34,002 bases of DNA from the NCBI GenBank assembly GCA_030538085.1, contig JAUNUR010000031.1, positions 1 to 34,002 on the forward strand, given 5' to 3'. Under the pieces are notes generated by a model, which was given only the letters and a program-made list of their open reading frames with translations, had not been told where the DNA came from and made no database searches. Shown piece by piece: positions 26,320 to 33,892 of the stretch. Origin of the DNA: Pseudomonadota bacterium (GTDB taxonomy: Bacteria > Pseudomonadota > Gammaproteobacteria > Burkholderiales > Burkholderiaceae_C). A program made the translations under genes and the position numbers. The stretch's first letter is position 1; each line of letters begins with the position of its first letter.

Positions 26320-26439
26320 CTATTGAGATTTTCAAAAATCACGACAGCGCGGGCCATCAGAAAGAAATCTCCCTCTCCCTCTGGGAGAGGGTTGGGGTGA
26401 GGGCAAGCGGCGTGTCATGAATTACGAAATTTTCAATAG
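26320..26439 (+). repeat. family A variant, copy A5 (120 bp, core replaced)
   Basis: Keeps the family A ends: CTATTGAGATTTTCAAAAAT plus CACGACAGCGCGGGCCATCAG on the left, and TGAATTACGAAATTTTCAATAG on the right. The usual two-arm core is absent. In its place is a different palindrome, CCCTCTCC-CTCT-GGGAGAGGG (about 26370-26391). It lies between DUF3106 and RDD. The rest of that gap (26440-26636) has ~30 bp shared with the flank of A3 and otherwise nothing. Confidence 0.85.
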
Positions 26440-26636
26440 AAACGGCAGTTGACCGCTCGCCATCCTTGGACAACTGGCATGAGCACTGACTTTCACAGCT
26501 TCGATCACATTCACCTGTTGGGTGAGCGTGCTATGCACCCGATCGCACCGCGCTGGCTCGCTGCCCAAGCCGCGTTGTTCGTCCTTGCAGGCACAAATCC
26601 GCCGCGCGGCCCGGTCCTTCACCCAACTCCTGCTGC

Positions 26637-27179
26637 ATGAATTCGCCCGTCACTCCGGCCGTCGCCGCCCTTGGCGCTCCATCGCTTCGCGCGCCTTCCT
26701 TGCGCCGCCGCATGGCCTGCTGGCTGTATGAAGGCACGCTGCTGTTCGGCGTGGTCGTGCTGCCGGGGCTGATCTTCGGCATCGTGACCAACACGCGCCA
26801 CGCCATGGACAACCGGCATGGCTTGCAGGCGCTGGTGTTCGGCGTGCTGGCGCTGTACTTCATCTACTTCTGGTGCAAGGGCCAGACCCTGCCCATGAAG
26901 ACGTGGCACATCCGCGTGGTCGACCGCCGGGGCCAGCCGTTGCGCTGGCCGCGCGCTTTGCTGCGCTACGTGCTGGCGTGGGCGTGGTTTCTGCCGCCGC
27001 TGGCCGTCATGGCGCCGTTCAAGCTGACGGGGGGCGAGGTCGCCGTGCTGCTGCTTGGCTGGGTCGCGGTCTGGGCCTTGCTGAGCCGCTTTCACGCGCG
27101 GCAGCAGTTCTGGCACGACGTGCTGGCCGGCACGCGGCTGATCGACGTGCAGCCCGACGTGTCGCGCCGGCGCGCTTGA
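26637..27179 (+). CDS. RDD family membrane protein
   Basis: A protein of 180 residues with about four membrane helices. The RDD family is named for an Arg-Asp-Asp motif; here the N-terminal helix reads RRRMACWLYEGTLLFGVVVL (Glu in place of Asp). The typical later phrases are present: TLPMKTWHIRVVDRRGQPL and the C-terminal QQFWHDVLAGTRLIDV. Function of most RDD proteins is unknown. It follows the sigma/DUF3619/DUF3106 genes, separated by repeat A5 and 345 bp, so cotranscription is less certain than in genomes without the repeat. Confidence 0.9.
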   Translation: MNSPVTPAVAALGAPSLRAPSLRRRMACWLYEGTLLFGVVVLPGLIFGIVTNTRHAMDNRHGLQALVFGVLALYFIYFWCKGQTLPMKTWHIRVVDRRGQPLRWPRALLRYVLAWAWFLPPLAVMAPFKLTGGEVAVLLLGWVAVWALLSRFHARQQFWHDVLAGTRLIDVQPDVSRRRA

Positions 27180-27191
27180 TATCGTGTGACA

Positions 27192-27255
27192 TTCAAACAA
27201 TGACCAATGGCCGCGGCTGGCGCCGCATGACGAATGCGCCATTTGTCATTTTGAA
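27192..27255 (+). repeat. family D repeat, copy D1 (~64 bp)
   Basis: TTCAA and TTGAA ends bracket a GC-rich palindromic centre (CCGCGGCTGGCGCCGC) and small ATGACNAATG repeats. It begins 12 bp after the RDD stop. Closely similar to 28371-28440, which begins 12 bp after the LOG stop. Confidence 0.75.
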
Positions 27256-27312
27256 AGCCGCGCTGGACACCCGGATCACGACAGTCATTGGCATACGACA
27301 GAATCGCACCCC

Positions 27313-27759
27313 ATGAACTCGCGCCCCCCCTTGTCTGGCGGCAATGCCGCTGCCCCGGCCCCGGCTTCGACGCAGGATCCCGTCAACCCGCAGAAAGACC
27401 GCACCGGCATGGCCCGCATCTGGCACGCCACCGGCTACTCCATGGAGGGGCTGAAGGCCGGCTGGGGCGAAACCGCCTTTCGGCAAGAGGCCATGATGGC
27501 CATCGTGCTGTTGCCCGCTTCGTTCTGGATCGGGCGTGACTGGACGGAAACCGCCTTGCTGGCCGGGTCGGTGCTGTTCGTGATGATCGTCGAGCTGCTC
27601 AACACGGGTATCGAGACCGCCATCGACCGCATCGGCCCCGAGTGGCACGATTTGTCCAAGCGCGCCAAGGACATGGGCTCGGCCGCCGTGTTCCTCAGTC
27701 TGGTGCTGGCGGGCAGCATCTGGCTGTCGGCGCTGTACACGCACTTCCTGATTCGATGA
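27313..27759 (+). CDS. dgkA: diacylglycerol kinase (prokaryotic, DgkA)
   Basis: A protein of 148 residues with three membrane helices. It phosphorylates diacylglycerol released during synthesis of periplasmic glucans and returns it to phospholipid synthesis. Family motifs: GLKAGWGETAFRQE at the first amphipathic part, then the catalytic block ELLNTGIETAIDRI and LSKRAKDMGSAAVF. The N-terminus is about 25 residues longer than in E. coli and Pro/Ala-rich, so the true start could be the ATG at 27409. It overlaps the LOG gene by 4 bp (ATGA). Confidence 0.95.
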   Translation: MNSRPPLSGGNAAAPAPASTQDPVNPQKDRTGMARIWHATGYSMEGLKAGWGETAFRQEAMMAIVLLPASFWIGRDWTETALLAGSVLFVMIVELLNTGIETAIDRIGPEWHDLSKRAKDMGSAAVFLSLVLAGSIWLSALYTHFLIR

Positions 27760-28358
27760 CCGTGGATACCTCTGTCGACCCCGCTTTCTCGATCTGCGTC
27801 TATTGCGGCTCGCGCGCTGGCGCGGACGCGGCCTTTGCCGATACCGCCGCGCGGGTGGGCCAGTGGATTGGCCAGCGCCGGGGGCAACTGGTCTATGGCG
27901 GTGGCCGCAGCGGGCTGATGGGCGTGGTGGCCGATGCCACGCTGGCCGCCGGCGGGCGCGTGGTGGGCATCATCCCGCGCACGCTGGTGGAGCGCGAACA
28001 CGCGCACCGCGGCTGTACCGAGCTGCACGTGGTCGAGACCATGCACGAGCGCAAGCGCATCATGGCCGAGCGGGCCGATGCCTTTCTGGCGCTGCCCGGC
28101 GGCATCGGCACGTTCGAGGAGTTCTTCGAGACCTGGACCTGGCGCCAACTGGGCTACCACAACAAGCCGCTCGGCCTGCTGAATCAGCAGGGCTATTACG
28201 ACGCCATGCTGCGCTTCATCGACCACTGCGTGAGCAGCGGCTTCATGGACGACAGCCAGATGCGGCTGATGAGCGCCGACGACGACTGGCAACGCCTGCT
28301 GCAAATGCTGGTGGAGTCGGCTGGATTTCCGTTGCCGACGCAGGTGCACGCTATTTGA
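27756..28358 (+). CDS. LOG-family protein (cytokinin riboside 5'-monophosphate phosphoribohydrolase type)
   Basis: A protein of 200 residues of the TIGR00730/Lonely Guy family. Such enzymes hydrolyse nucleoside 5'-monophosphates at the N-glycosidic bond. Motifs: ICVYCGSRAGAD at the start, VYGGGRSGLMGVVAD (nucleotide loop) and the hallmark LPGGIGTFEEFFE (PGGxGTxxE). In bacteria the physiological substrate is often unclear. The start at 27756 overlaps the dgkA stop (ATGA), so the two are coupled. Confidence 0.94.
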   Translation: MTVDTSVDPAFSICVYCGSRAGADAAFADTAARVGQWIGQRRGQLVYGGGRSGLMGVVADATLAAGGRVVGIIPRTLVEREHAHRGCTELHVVETMHERKRIMAERADAFLALPGGIGTFEEFFETWTWRQLGYHNKPLGLLNQQGYYDAMLRFIDHCVSSGFMDDSQMRLMSADDDWQRLLQMLVESAGFPLPTQVHAI

Positions 28359-28370
28359 TGCCGTTTTGCG

Positions 28371-28440
28371 TTCAAGACGATGACGAATGACCGCGGCTGG
28401 CGCCGCATGACAAATGACGAATGAGTCATTCGCCATTGAA
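28371..28440 (+). repeat. family D repeat, copy D2 (~70 bp)
   Basis: Second copy of D1: TTCAAGACGATGACGAATGA, then CCGCGGCTGGCGCCGCATGA, ending ATTGAA. It has one extra ATGACGA-type unit compared with D1. Confidence 0.75.
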
Positions 28441-28467
28441 GCGCGGTGAAGTCATCCATCGACCTTT

Positions 28468-28627
28468 CCCGTCATTGCGGCGAAGGCTGCAATCCACACG
28501 GTGTCCGCGGGTCAACACCGTGTCAAGGTGACGCCCCATGGATTGCGGCCTTCGCCGCAATGACGAGGGGATGTGAGGGAGTTTTTCTGACGACCCGAAC
28601 TGTCGTGATTTTTGAAAATATCAATAG
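28468..28627 (+). repeat. family A repeat, copy A6 (left end missing)
   Basis: Core arms, middle hairpin and the right end ...GTGATTTTTGAAAATATCAATAG are intact. The left ~45 bp with the CTATTGAGAGTTTCG end are absent. The next 45 bp hold another REP-like palindrome, TGGAT...ATGGCGGC-GCA-GCCGCCGTCATCCA (28639-28672). Together these fill most of the 475-bp gap between the LOG and CsbD genes. Confidence 0.88.
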
Positions 28628-28758
28628 CGGACACCGCGTGGATTGTCATGGCGGCGCAGCCGCCGTCATCCAAGCGCAGCGAGGTCATTTCGTCATCGCA
28701 TCGTGCGCGCCAGAAGCTGTTTTTTGAACGCGAAACAGCATGAGGCGCGCAGACGACA

Positions 28759-28797
28759 AAGCCGCGTGGCCTGCAAGGCACACGCGGCTTTTCTTTG
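28759..28797. terminator. terminator between LOG-side repeats and CsbD gene
   Basis: AAGCCGCGTG / CACGCGGCTT is a perfect 10-bp stem. TTCTTT follows on the plus strand and only CTTTG on the minus. It lies 37 bp after the CsbD stop on the minus strand, so it probably ends csbD transcription and could work for both directions. Confidence 0.75.
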
Positions 28798-28833
28798 GCT
28801 GGCTACCCGCATGCGCGGGTTCGGCGGAGTGGC

Positions 28834-29043
28834 TTACCAGCGGTACTTGTTGCTGCTTTCCCAGTTGCTGATCTGCTTTTCAGCTTCTTCGCGGGCGATG
28901 CCGTAACGCTCCTGCATCTTGCCGATCATCTGGTCGCGCTTGCCGGCAATCACGTCCAGATCATCGTCCGTCAGCTTGCCCCATTGCTCTTTCACTTTGC
29001 CCTTGAACTGCTTCCAGTTGCCGGCGATGGTGTCTTCATTCAT
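28834..29043 (-). CDS. CsbD-family stress protein
   Basis: A small soluble protein of 69 residues. The start at 29043 has AGGAG at good spacing (the longer frame to 29067 does not). Family pattern: MNEDTIAGNWKQFKGKVKEQ, then WGKLTDDDL and the C-terminal YGIAREEAEKQISNWE. CsbD-like proteins are abundant under general stress in many bacteria, but no molecular activity is established. It stands alone with its own terminator. Confidence 0.95.
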   Translation of the reverse strand: MNEDTIAGNWKQFKGKVKEQWGKLTDDDLDVIAGKRDQMIGKMQERYGIAREEAEKQISNWESSNKYRW

Positions 29044-29236
29044 GCTGAATCTCCTGAGTGGTTTCACAAACGCCCTTCATGGAAGTCATGAAGTCGGAAA
29101 GCGCTTGCGATGGATGCATCGTATGAAGCAATCGGGGCGCACGCAGTAGGTGTCGGCGGCGCCTGCTCGTCAGCCGAGGACTACCCGGATGTATGTCGTG
29201 CGACATAGTCGCCGCACGGCATTCCGGTTGCCAGCA

Positions 29237-30445
29237 TCAGGCATCAGGCAGAAACAGTGCCTGCAGATCGCTCAGGAAATCGAAGCCGCGCGCCGTGGGC
29301 CGCAGCACGGCGCCATCGCGCTCCAGCCAGCCGTTTTGCTCTGCTTTTTCAAGCGCATCGCCCAGACTGCTGGGCGGCAGGCCGGTGCTTTCAACGTAGT
29401 CCCGCAGCGTGAAGCCGTCTTTCAGGCGCAGCGCGTTCAGCATGTACTCGAACGGCAGATCGCGCCGCGCCACCTCGTGCGCCTGCGCGATGGCGTCGCC
29501 GGCCAGGGCCTTGTCCATGTACAGCTCGGGCTGGCGGTGGCGCACCTGCCGCACGATGCGGTGCGGAAAGCTCAGCTTGCCGTGCGCGCCGGCGCCCAGC
29601 CCCAGGTAGTCGCCAAACTGCCAGTAGTTCTGGTTGTGCACGCAGCGGTGGCCGGCGCGCGCGTAGGCCGAGACTTCGTAGCGCTCCAGCCCGGCCCGCG
29701 CCGTCGCCGCGGTGATGTGGTCGAGCATGTCCCAGGCCACGTCCTCGTCGGGCACGCGCGGCGGAAACTTGGCGAACACCGTGTTCGGCTCGATGGTCAG
29801 GTGGTAGACCGACAGGTGCGGCGGCCTGAAGGCCAGCGCGGTGTCCAGATCGTGCTGCAAATCCGCCAGCGACTGGCCGGGCAGCGCATACATCAGGTCG
29901 AGGTTGAAGGTGTCGAACGCGCGCGCGGCTTCTTCTACCGCGGCCCGAGCCTGCGCGCCATCGTGCACGCGGCCAATGGCCTGCAGCAACCGGTCGTCAA
30001 AGCTCTGCACACCGATCGACAGGCGCGTGACGCCGGCGGCGCGAAAGGCGGCGAAGCGTTCGCGCTCGAAGGTGCCGGGGTTGGCTTCCAGCGTGATCTC
30101 GCACGCCGGCTCCAGCGGCAGGCGGGCGCGCACGCCGGCGATCAGGCGGTCGATCAGCTCGGGCGCGAACAGGCTGGGCGTGCCGCCGCCGATGAACACG
30201 CTGACCACCGGGCGCCCCCACACCAGCGGCAGGCTGGCCTCCAGATCGGCCATCAGGGCATCGACGTAGCGCGCCTGCTGGGCCGCCGTATCCACGCCCG
30301 CGCGCCGCTCGTGCGAGTTGAAGTCGCAGTACGGGCACTTGCGGATGCACCACGGCAGGTGCACGTACAGCGACAGCGGCGGCAGGGCCGGCAGTTGCAG
30401 CGTGCCGGGGCGCAGGTAGTGGGACACATCGGTCATCGTGAACAT
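29237..30445 (-). CDS. hemW: radical SAM family heme chaperone HemW
   Basis: A protein of about 402 residues. HemW binds heme and a [4Fe-4S] cluster through CxxxCxxC (Cys33, Cys37, Cys40; CIRKCPYC), and was long misannotated as coproporphyrinogen III oxidase. Other motifs are GGGTPSLF, EANPGTF, RLSIGVQSFDDRLLQAIGR and the HemN C-terminal domain (LPFEYMLNALRLKDGF). The start is uncertain: ATG at 30445 or 30436, neither with a clear Shine-Dalgarno. Repeat A7 begins 12 bp upstream, so the native 5' region may have been altered. Confidence 0.95.
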   Translation of the reverse strand: MFTMTDVSHYLRPGTLQLPALPPLSLYVHLPWCIRKCPYCDFNSHERRAGVDTAAQQARYVDALMADLEASLPLVWGRPVVSVFIGGGTPSLFAPELIDRLIAGVRARLPLEPACEITLEANPGTFERERFAAFRAAGVTRLSIGVQSFDDRLLQAIGRVHDGAQARAAVEEAARAFDTFNLDLMYALPGQSLADLQHDLDTALAFRPPHLSVYHLTIEPNTVFAKFPPRVPDEDVAWDMLDHITAATARAGLERYEVSAYARAGHRCVHNQNYWQFGDYLGLGAGAHGKLSFPHRIVRQVRHRQPELYMDKALAGDAIAQAHEVARRDLPFEYMLNALRLKDGFTLRDYVESTGLPPSSLGDALEKAEQNGWLERDGAVLRPTARGFDFLSDLQALFLPDA

Positions 30446-30456
30446 CGGGGTTGAAC

Positions 30457-30668
30457 CTATTGATATTTTCAAAAATCACGACAGCGCGGGCCATCAGAAC
30501 AACTCCCTCACATCCCCTCGTCATTGCGGCGAAAGCCGTAATCCATGGGGCGTCACCTTGACACGGTGTTGACCCGCGGACACCGTGTGGATTGCGGCCT
30601 TCGCCGCAATGACGGGATGAGGTGAAGGCATTACGTATGCTTGTCCTGAATGACCAAACTCTCAATAG
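30457..30668 (-). repeat. family A repeat, copy A7 (short form, 212 bp)
   Basis: The most symmetrical copy: TTGAACCTATTGA on the left and TCAATAGGTTGAA on the right are near-perfect inverted repeats (12 of 13). Both arms are present; one has two changes (GAAAGCCGTAAT). It is wedged between the stop of the upstream gene (7 bp away) and the hemW start (12 bp away). Confidence 0.92.
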
Positions 30669-30674
30669 GTTGAA

Positions 30675-31625
30675 TCAACCCGGAAGCAGCAGTTGCCTGC
30701 GCAGGTCAGACCAGCGCAGCGGCTTGATGAAGCTGGAAGCCCTGAAGCCCAATCCAGCGCCGGGCCGCAGCGTGACCGCGCGACGCGGACCGCACAGGGT
30801 CAGGCGCACGTCGGCACCCTGGGCCAATTCCCGGGCCAGTTGCGCCACGCTGCCGGTGTCGATGGCTTGCCATGCCGCCTGCCACGCAGCCAGATCGGGC
30901 GTGGCGGCGGGGGCCAGGCGCGCATCGACGCGCACGCCGGGTTGCGGGGCGATGGGACGGTCGAGCGTGCCCGCGCCCTCGATCCACAGCGCGTTCACCG
31001 GCGGCTGGCGGCGCTGCTCGCGCGCGTCGTTGACGGGGTGGGTGTAGAGCAGCATCTGCAGCTCGTTTTGTAGCCGCCGCAGGTGCGCGCTTTGCGCGGG
31101 CGTGGCCGCCAGTGACAACGCCTCGCGTGTCAGTGGCTGCTGCGCGGCGCGCGCCATCGACCAGGTGGTCAGGCCGCGCAGCAGCTCGCCCTGGGCCAGC
31201 CAGGCATCGGGGCGCTGGTATTCCAGTGTCAAGCCGTCTTCGTGCAGCAGCGGCTGCACGGTGCCGAGCAGGGCGCGCGATTCGGCCTCGGGCAGAGTGA
31301 GTTGCTCGGGCGGCAGCAGCGTGACGTGGTCCATGCCCAACTGCCAATGGCAGGGCCGCAGCCAGGCGCAGGGCGTGCCGAAGGTGGCGGTGTCGAACGC
31401 GGCCCACGGCACCTGGCCGGGTGCGCCGGGTAGGCCGTGGGCGCGGGCCAGCGCACGCTCGAACGGGGTGTCGGGCGCGTCGTCGTCGCAGGTGAGGGTG
31501 TCGCTGACCCGCAGGCGCCTGAGCAGCGCGTCCAGATGGGGTAGCGGCGGCAGCGCGGGCAGGGCGGCGCCCTCGGGCCGCAGGGGGCTGGCGTCGGGGA
31601 TCAGCAGGTGAAGTGTTTCGGGCAC
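30675..31625 (-). CDS. conserved hypothetical protein
   Basis: 316 residues from a GTG at 31625. I recall similar proteins next to lolC/lolD and recJ in Burkholderiales, sometimes labelled phosphoglycerate mutase, but I see no phosphoglycerate mutase motif and do not endorse that. Features: opening LHLLIPDASPL followed by a Pro/Leu-rich segment; a middle part with CHWQLGMDHVTLLPPEQLTL; then LQNELQMLLYTHPVNDAREQ and VNALWIEGAGTL; ending LGFRASSFIKPLRWSDL. No signal peptide or membrane segment. It is divergent from lolC (79 bp between starts) and upstream of hemW on the same strand. Confidence 0.82.
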   Translation of the reverse strand: MPETLHLLIPDASPLRPEGAALPALPPLPHLDALLRRLRVSDTLTCDDDAPDTPFERALARAHGLPGAPGQVPWAAFDTATFGTPCAWLRPCHWQLGMDHVTLLPPEQLTLPEAESRALLGTVQPLLHEDGLTLEYQRPDAWLAQGELLRGLTTWSMARAAQQPLTREALSLAATPAQSAHLRRLQNELQMLLYTHPVNDAREQRRQPPVNALWIEGAGTLDRPIAPQPGVRVDARLAPAATPDLAAWQAAWQAIDTGSVAQLARELAQGADVRLTLCGPRRAVTLRPGAGLGFRASSFIKPLRWSDLRRQLLLPG

Positions 31626-31704
31626 GGCCGGATTGTCGAGGATGCGAGAATTGCCCCCTTTGTCCGCAGGCCCGTTTCAGCGCGCGGCCTTCCACCCAGT
31701 TCCT

Positions 31705-32973
31705 ATGACTCTGTCCCAACGCTGGCCCTACGAAATGCTGCTTGGCTGGCGCTACACGCGCGCCGGGCGCGCGACGCGGCGCAACGGCTTCATCTCCTTC
31801 ATCTCGGCGGCGTCCATGCTGGGCATCGCGCTGGGCGTGGCGGCGCTGATCATCGTACTCTCCGTGATGAACGGCTTCCAGAAAGACGTGGCCGGGCGCA
31901 TGCTCAGCGTGATCTCGCACGTCGAGGTGTTCTCGCCCGACGGCGGCGCGCTGCCCGACGTGCAGCGCACGCTGAGCGAGGTGCGCGCGCACCCCGAGGT
32001 GGTTGGCGCCGCGCCCTTCATTGGCGCGCAGGGCCTGCTGGCGCGCGGCGAGGTGATGCAGGGCGCCATGGTGCGCGGTATCGACCCCGCGCTGGAGCCG
32101 GGCGTGACCGACATCGCCGCCGACATGAAGGACACGCTTTTACCCAGGCTGGTGCCGGGCGAATTCGGCATCCTGCTGGGCGCCGACCTGGCGCGCAAGC
32201 TGGGCGTGGGCGAGGGCGACCAGGTCACGCTGATCGCGCCCAGCGGCCAGGTCACGCCCGCCGGTGTGGTGCCGCGCCTGAAGCAGATGACGGTGGTGGG
32301 CACCTTCTCAAGCGGTCACTACGAATACGACTCGGCGCTCGTCATGCTGCACCAGGATGACGCGGCGCGCATCTTCCGTCTGGAGGGGCCAACCGGCATC
32401 CGCCTGAAGCTGCGCGATTTGCACCAGGCGCGCGAGGTGACGGAGCAACTGGCCGGCTCGATCTCGGGCCACCTGCTGCTGCTGGACTGGACGCGCCAGA
32501 ACCGCACCTGGTTCGCCGCCGTGCAACTGGAAAAGCGCATGATGTTCATCATCCTCACGCTGATCGTGGCCGTGGCCGCGTTCAACCTGGTCAGCACGCT
32601 GGTGATGACGGTGCAGGACAAGCGCGCCGACATCGCCATCTTGCGCACGCTGGGGGCCAGCCCGGCCAGCATCATGAAAATCTTCATCGTGCAGGGCGCG
32701 CTGGTGGGCGTGATCGGCACGCTGGCGGGGCTGGCGCTGGGCCTTGCCATCGCTTTCAACATCGATGTCATCGTGCCTTTCCTGGAGGGCGTGTTTCGCG
32801 CCAGCTTCCTGCCCAAGGACATCTACCTGATCAGCAAGATGCCCAGCGACCCGCAGGCCAGCGACATCGTGCCGATTGGCGTGATCTCGCTGCTGCTGGC
32901 TTTCGTGGCGACGATCTATCCAAGCTGGCGCGCCAGCCGCGTGAACCCCGCAGAGGCTTTGCGCTATGAATGA
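31705..32973 (+). CDS. lolC: lipoprotein-releasing ABC transporter permease LolC/E
   Basis: A protein of 422 residues. With LolD it extracts outer-membrane lipoproteins from the inner membrane and hands them to LolA. One N-terminal helix (FISAASMLGIALGVAALIIV region) is followed by the large periplasmic domain (about 50-270), then three helices of the FtsX domain (LIVAVAAFNLVSTLVMTVQD, GALVGVIGTLAGLALGLAIA, PIGVISLLLAFVATIYPSW), ending SRVNPAEALRYE. Only one permease is present, as in species where a single LolF/LolC does both jobs; another could lie outside the window. The start at 31705 gives the usual WPYEMLLGWRYTR beginning. Confidence 0.95.
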   Translation: MTLSQRWPYEMLLGWRYTRAGRATRRNGFISFISAASMLGIALGVAALIIVLSVMNGFQKDVAGRMLSVISHVEVFSPDGGALPDVQRTLSEVRAHPEVVGAAPFIGAQGLLARGEVMQGAMVRGIDPALEPGVTDIAADMKDTLLPRLVPGEFGILLGADLARKLGVGEGDQVTLIAPSGQVTPAGVVPRLKQMTVVGTFSSGHYEYDSALVMLHQDDAARIFRLEGPTGIRLKLRDLHQAREVTEQLAGSISGHLLLLDWTRQNRTWFAAVQLEKRMMFIILTLIVAVAAFNLVSTLVMTVQDKRADIAILRTLGASPASIMKIFIVQGALVGVIGTLAGLALGLAIAFNIDVIVPFLEGVFRASFLPKDIYLISKMPSDPQASDIVPIGVISLLLAFVATIYPSWRASRVNPAEALRYE

Positions 32974-32974
32974 T

Positions 32975-33080
32975 GGTTCCCCCCTGAGCCGCTCACGCGG
33001 CATCCCCCCTGAGGGGGGACAACGCCAGTGGCCGGCGCAGGTCCGGCCACGGCGTTCTGGCATCGCCTGCTCCGCGGCGC
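32975..33080 (+). repeat. family C repeat, copy C2
   Basis: GGTTCCCCCCTGAGCCGCTC... CCCCCCTGAGGGGGGACAAC, then a stem-loop GTGGCCGG / CCGGCCAC (33028-33035 and 33043-33050) framed by AACGCC and GGCGTT, then TTCTGGCATCGCCTGCTCCG. It matches the reverse complement of C1 throughout. It lies between lolC and lolD, which are usually adjacent. Confidence 0.85.
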
Positions 33081-33141
33081 GAGCGGGCTTGCTGCGCAGC
33101 CTTGATCTGCCGTGGGGTAGGCGTAATGTTGGAGTGACGCT

Positions 33142-33864
33142 ATGAATTCAGAAGCTGTTCACGACTATTCCGCAAGCGCCAAGGCCGTATTGGAAGCCCA
33201 AGCCGTCACCAAACGCTTTCATGAAGGCCCACTCGACGTGACGGTGCTGCACGGCGTTGATCTGACGGTGCATGCGGGCGAGACGCTGGCCATCGTCGGC
33301 CAGTCTGGCTCGGGCAAAAGCACGCTGCTGCATCTGCTGGGCGGGTTGGACGCGCCTACCACGGGCAGCGTGCGGCTGATGGGGCAGGACTTCTCGGGCC
33401 TGTCACCCGCCGCGCAGGGCGCGCTGCGCAACACGCACCTCGGCTTCGTTTACCAGTTTCATCACCTGCTGCCCGAGTTCAGCGCGCTGGAGAACGTCGC
33501 CATGCCGCTGTGGATTCGCCGCCAGCCGCGTGAGCAGGCGGCGCAGGTGGCCGAGCGCATGCTGGAGCAGGTGGGTCTGGCCGCGCGCGTGCACCACCGC
33601 CCGGCCGAGCTGTCAGGCGGCGAGCGCCAGCGCGTGGCGATTGCCCGCGCGCTGGTCACGCAGCCCGCCTGCGTGTTGGCCGACGAACCCACCGGCAACC
33701 TCGACCGCACCACCGCCGACGGTGTGTTCGCGCTGATGATGGAGTTGGCCCGCAACCACGGCACGGCCTTCGTGCTGGTCACGCACGACGACGCGCTGGC
33801 CGCGCGCTGCGGGCGCGCGCTGCGGCTGGTGCAGGGCCGGCTGGCCGACGCCGAGGTGCGTTGA
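33142..33864 (+). CDS. lolD: lipoprotein-releasing ABC transporter ATPase LolD
   Basis: An ATPase of 240 residues. Walker [10 protein letters not shown] (about 53-61), Q-loop [16 protein letters not shown] (the LolD-type 'Lol motif' region that contacts the permease), signature [15 protein letters not shown] and Walker [13 protein letters not shown] with the following D-loop, then the switch His in VLVTHDD. Length is normal. GGAG lies 8 bp before the ATG. It follows lolC in the same direction, separated by 168 bp holding repeat C2. Confidence 0.96.
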   Translation: MNSEAVHDYSASAKAVLEAQAVTKRFHEGPLDVTVLHGVDLTVHAGETLAIVGQSGSGKSTLLHLLGGLDAPTTGSVRLMGQDFSGLSPAAQGALRNTHLGFVYQFHHLLPEFSALENVAMPLWIRRQPREQAAQVAERMLEQVGLAARVHHRPAELSGGERQRVAIARALVTQPACVLADEPTGNLDRTTADGVFALMMELARNHGTAFVLVTHDDALAARCGRALRLVQGRLADAEVR

Positions 33865-33892
33865 CCAGCCCACCCGCCGCACGCCGAGCCGC

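Noticed and set aside
26449-26640. A 63-residue frame between repeat A5 and the RDD gene
   Set aside because: No Shine-Dalgarno and no recognisable motif, and its start lies in repeat-derived DNA.
30675-31625. Phosphoglycerate mutase label for the protein upstream of hemW
   Set aside because: No histidine-phosphatase RHG motif and no metal-site motifs of the cofactor-independent type are visible.
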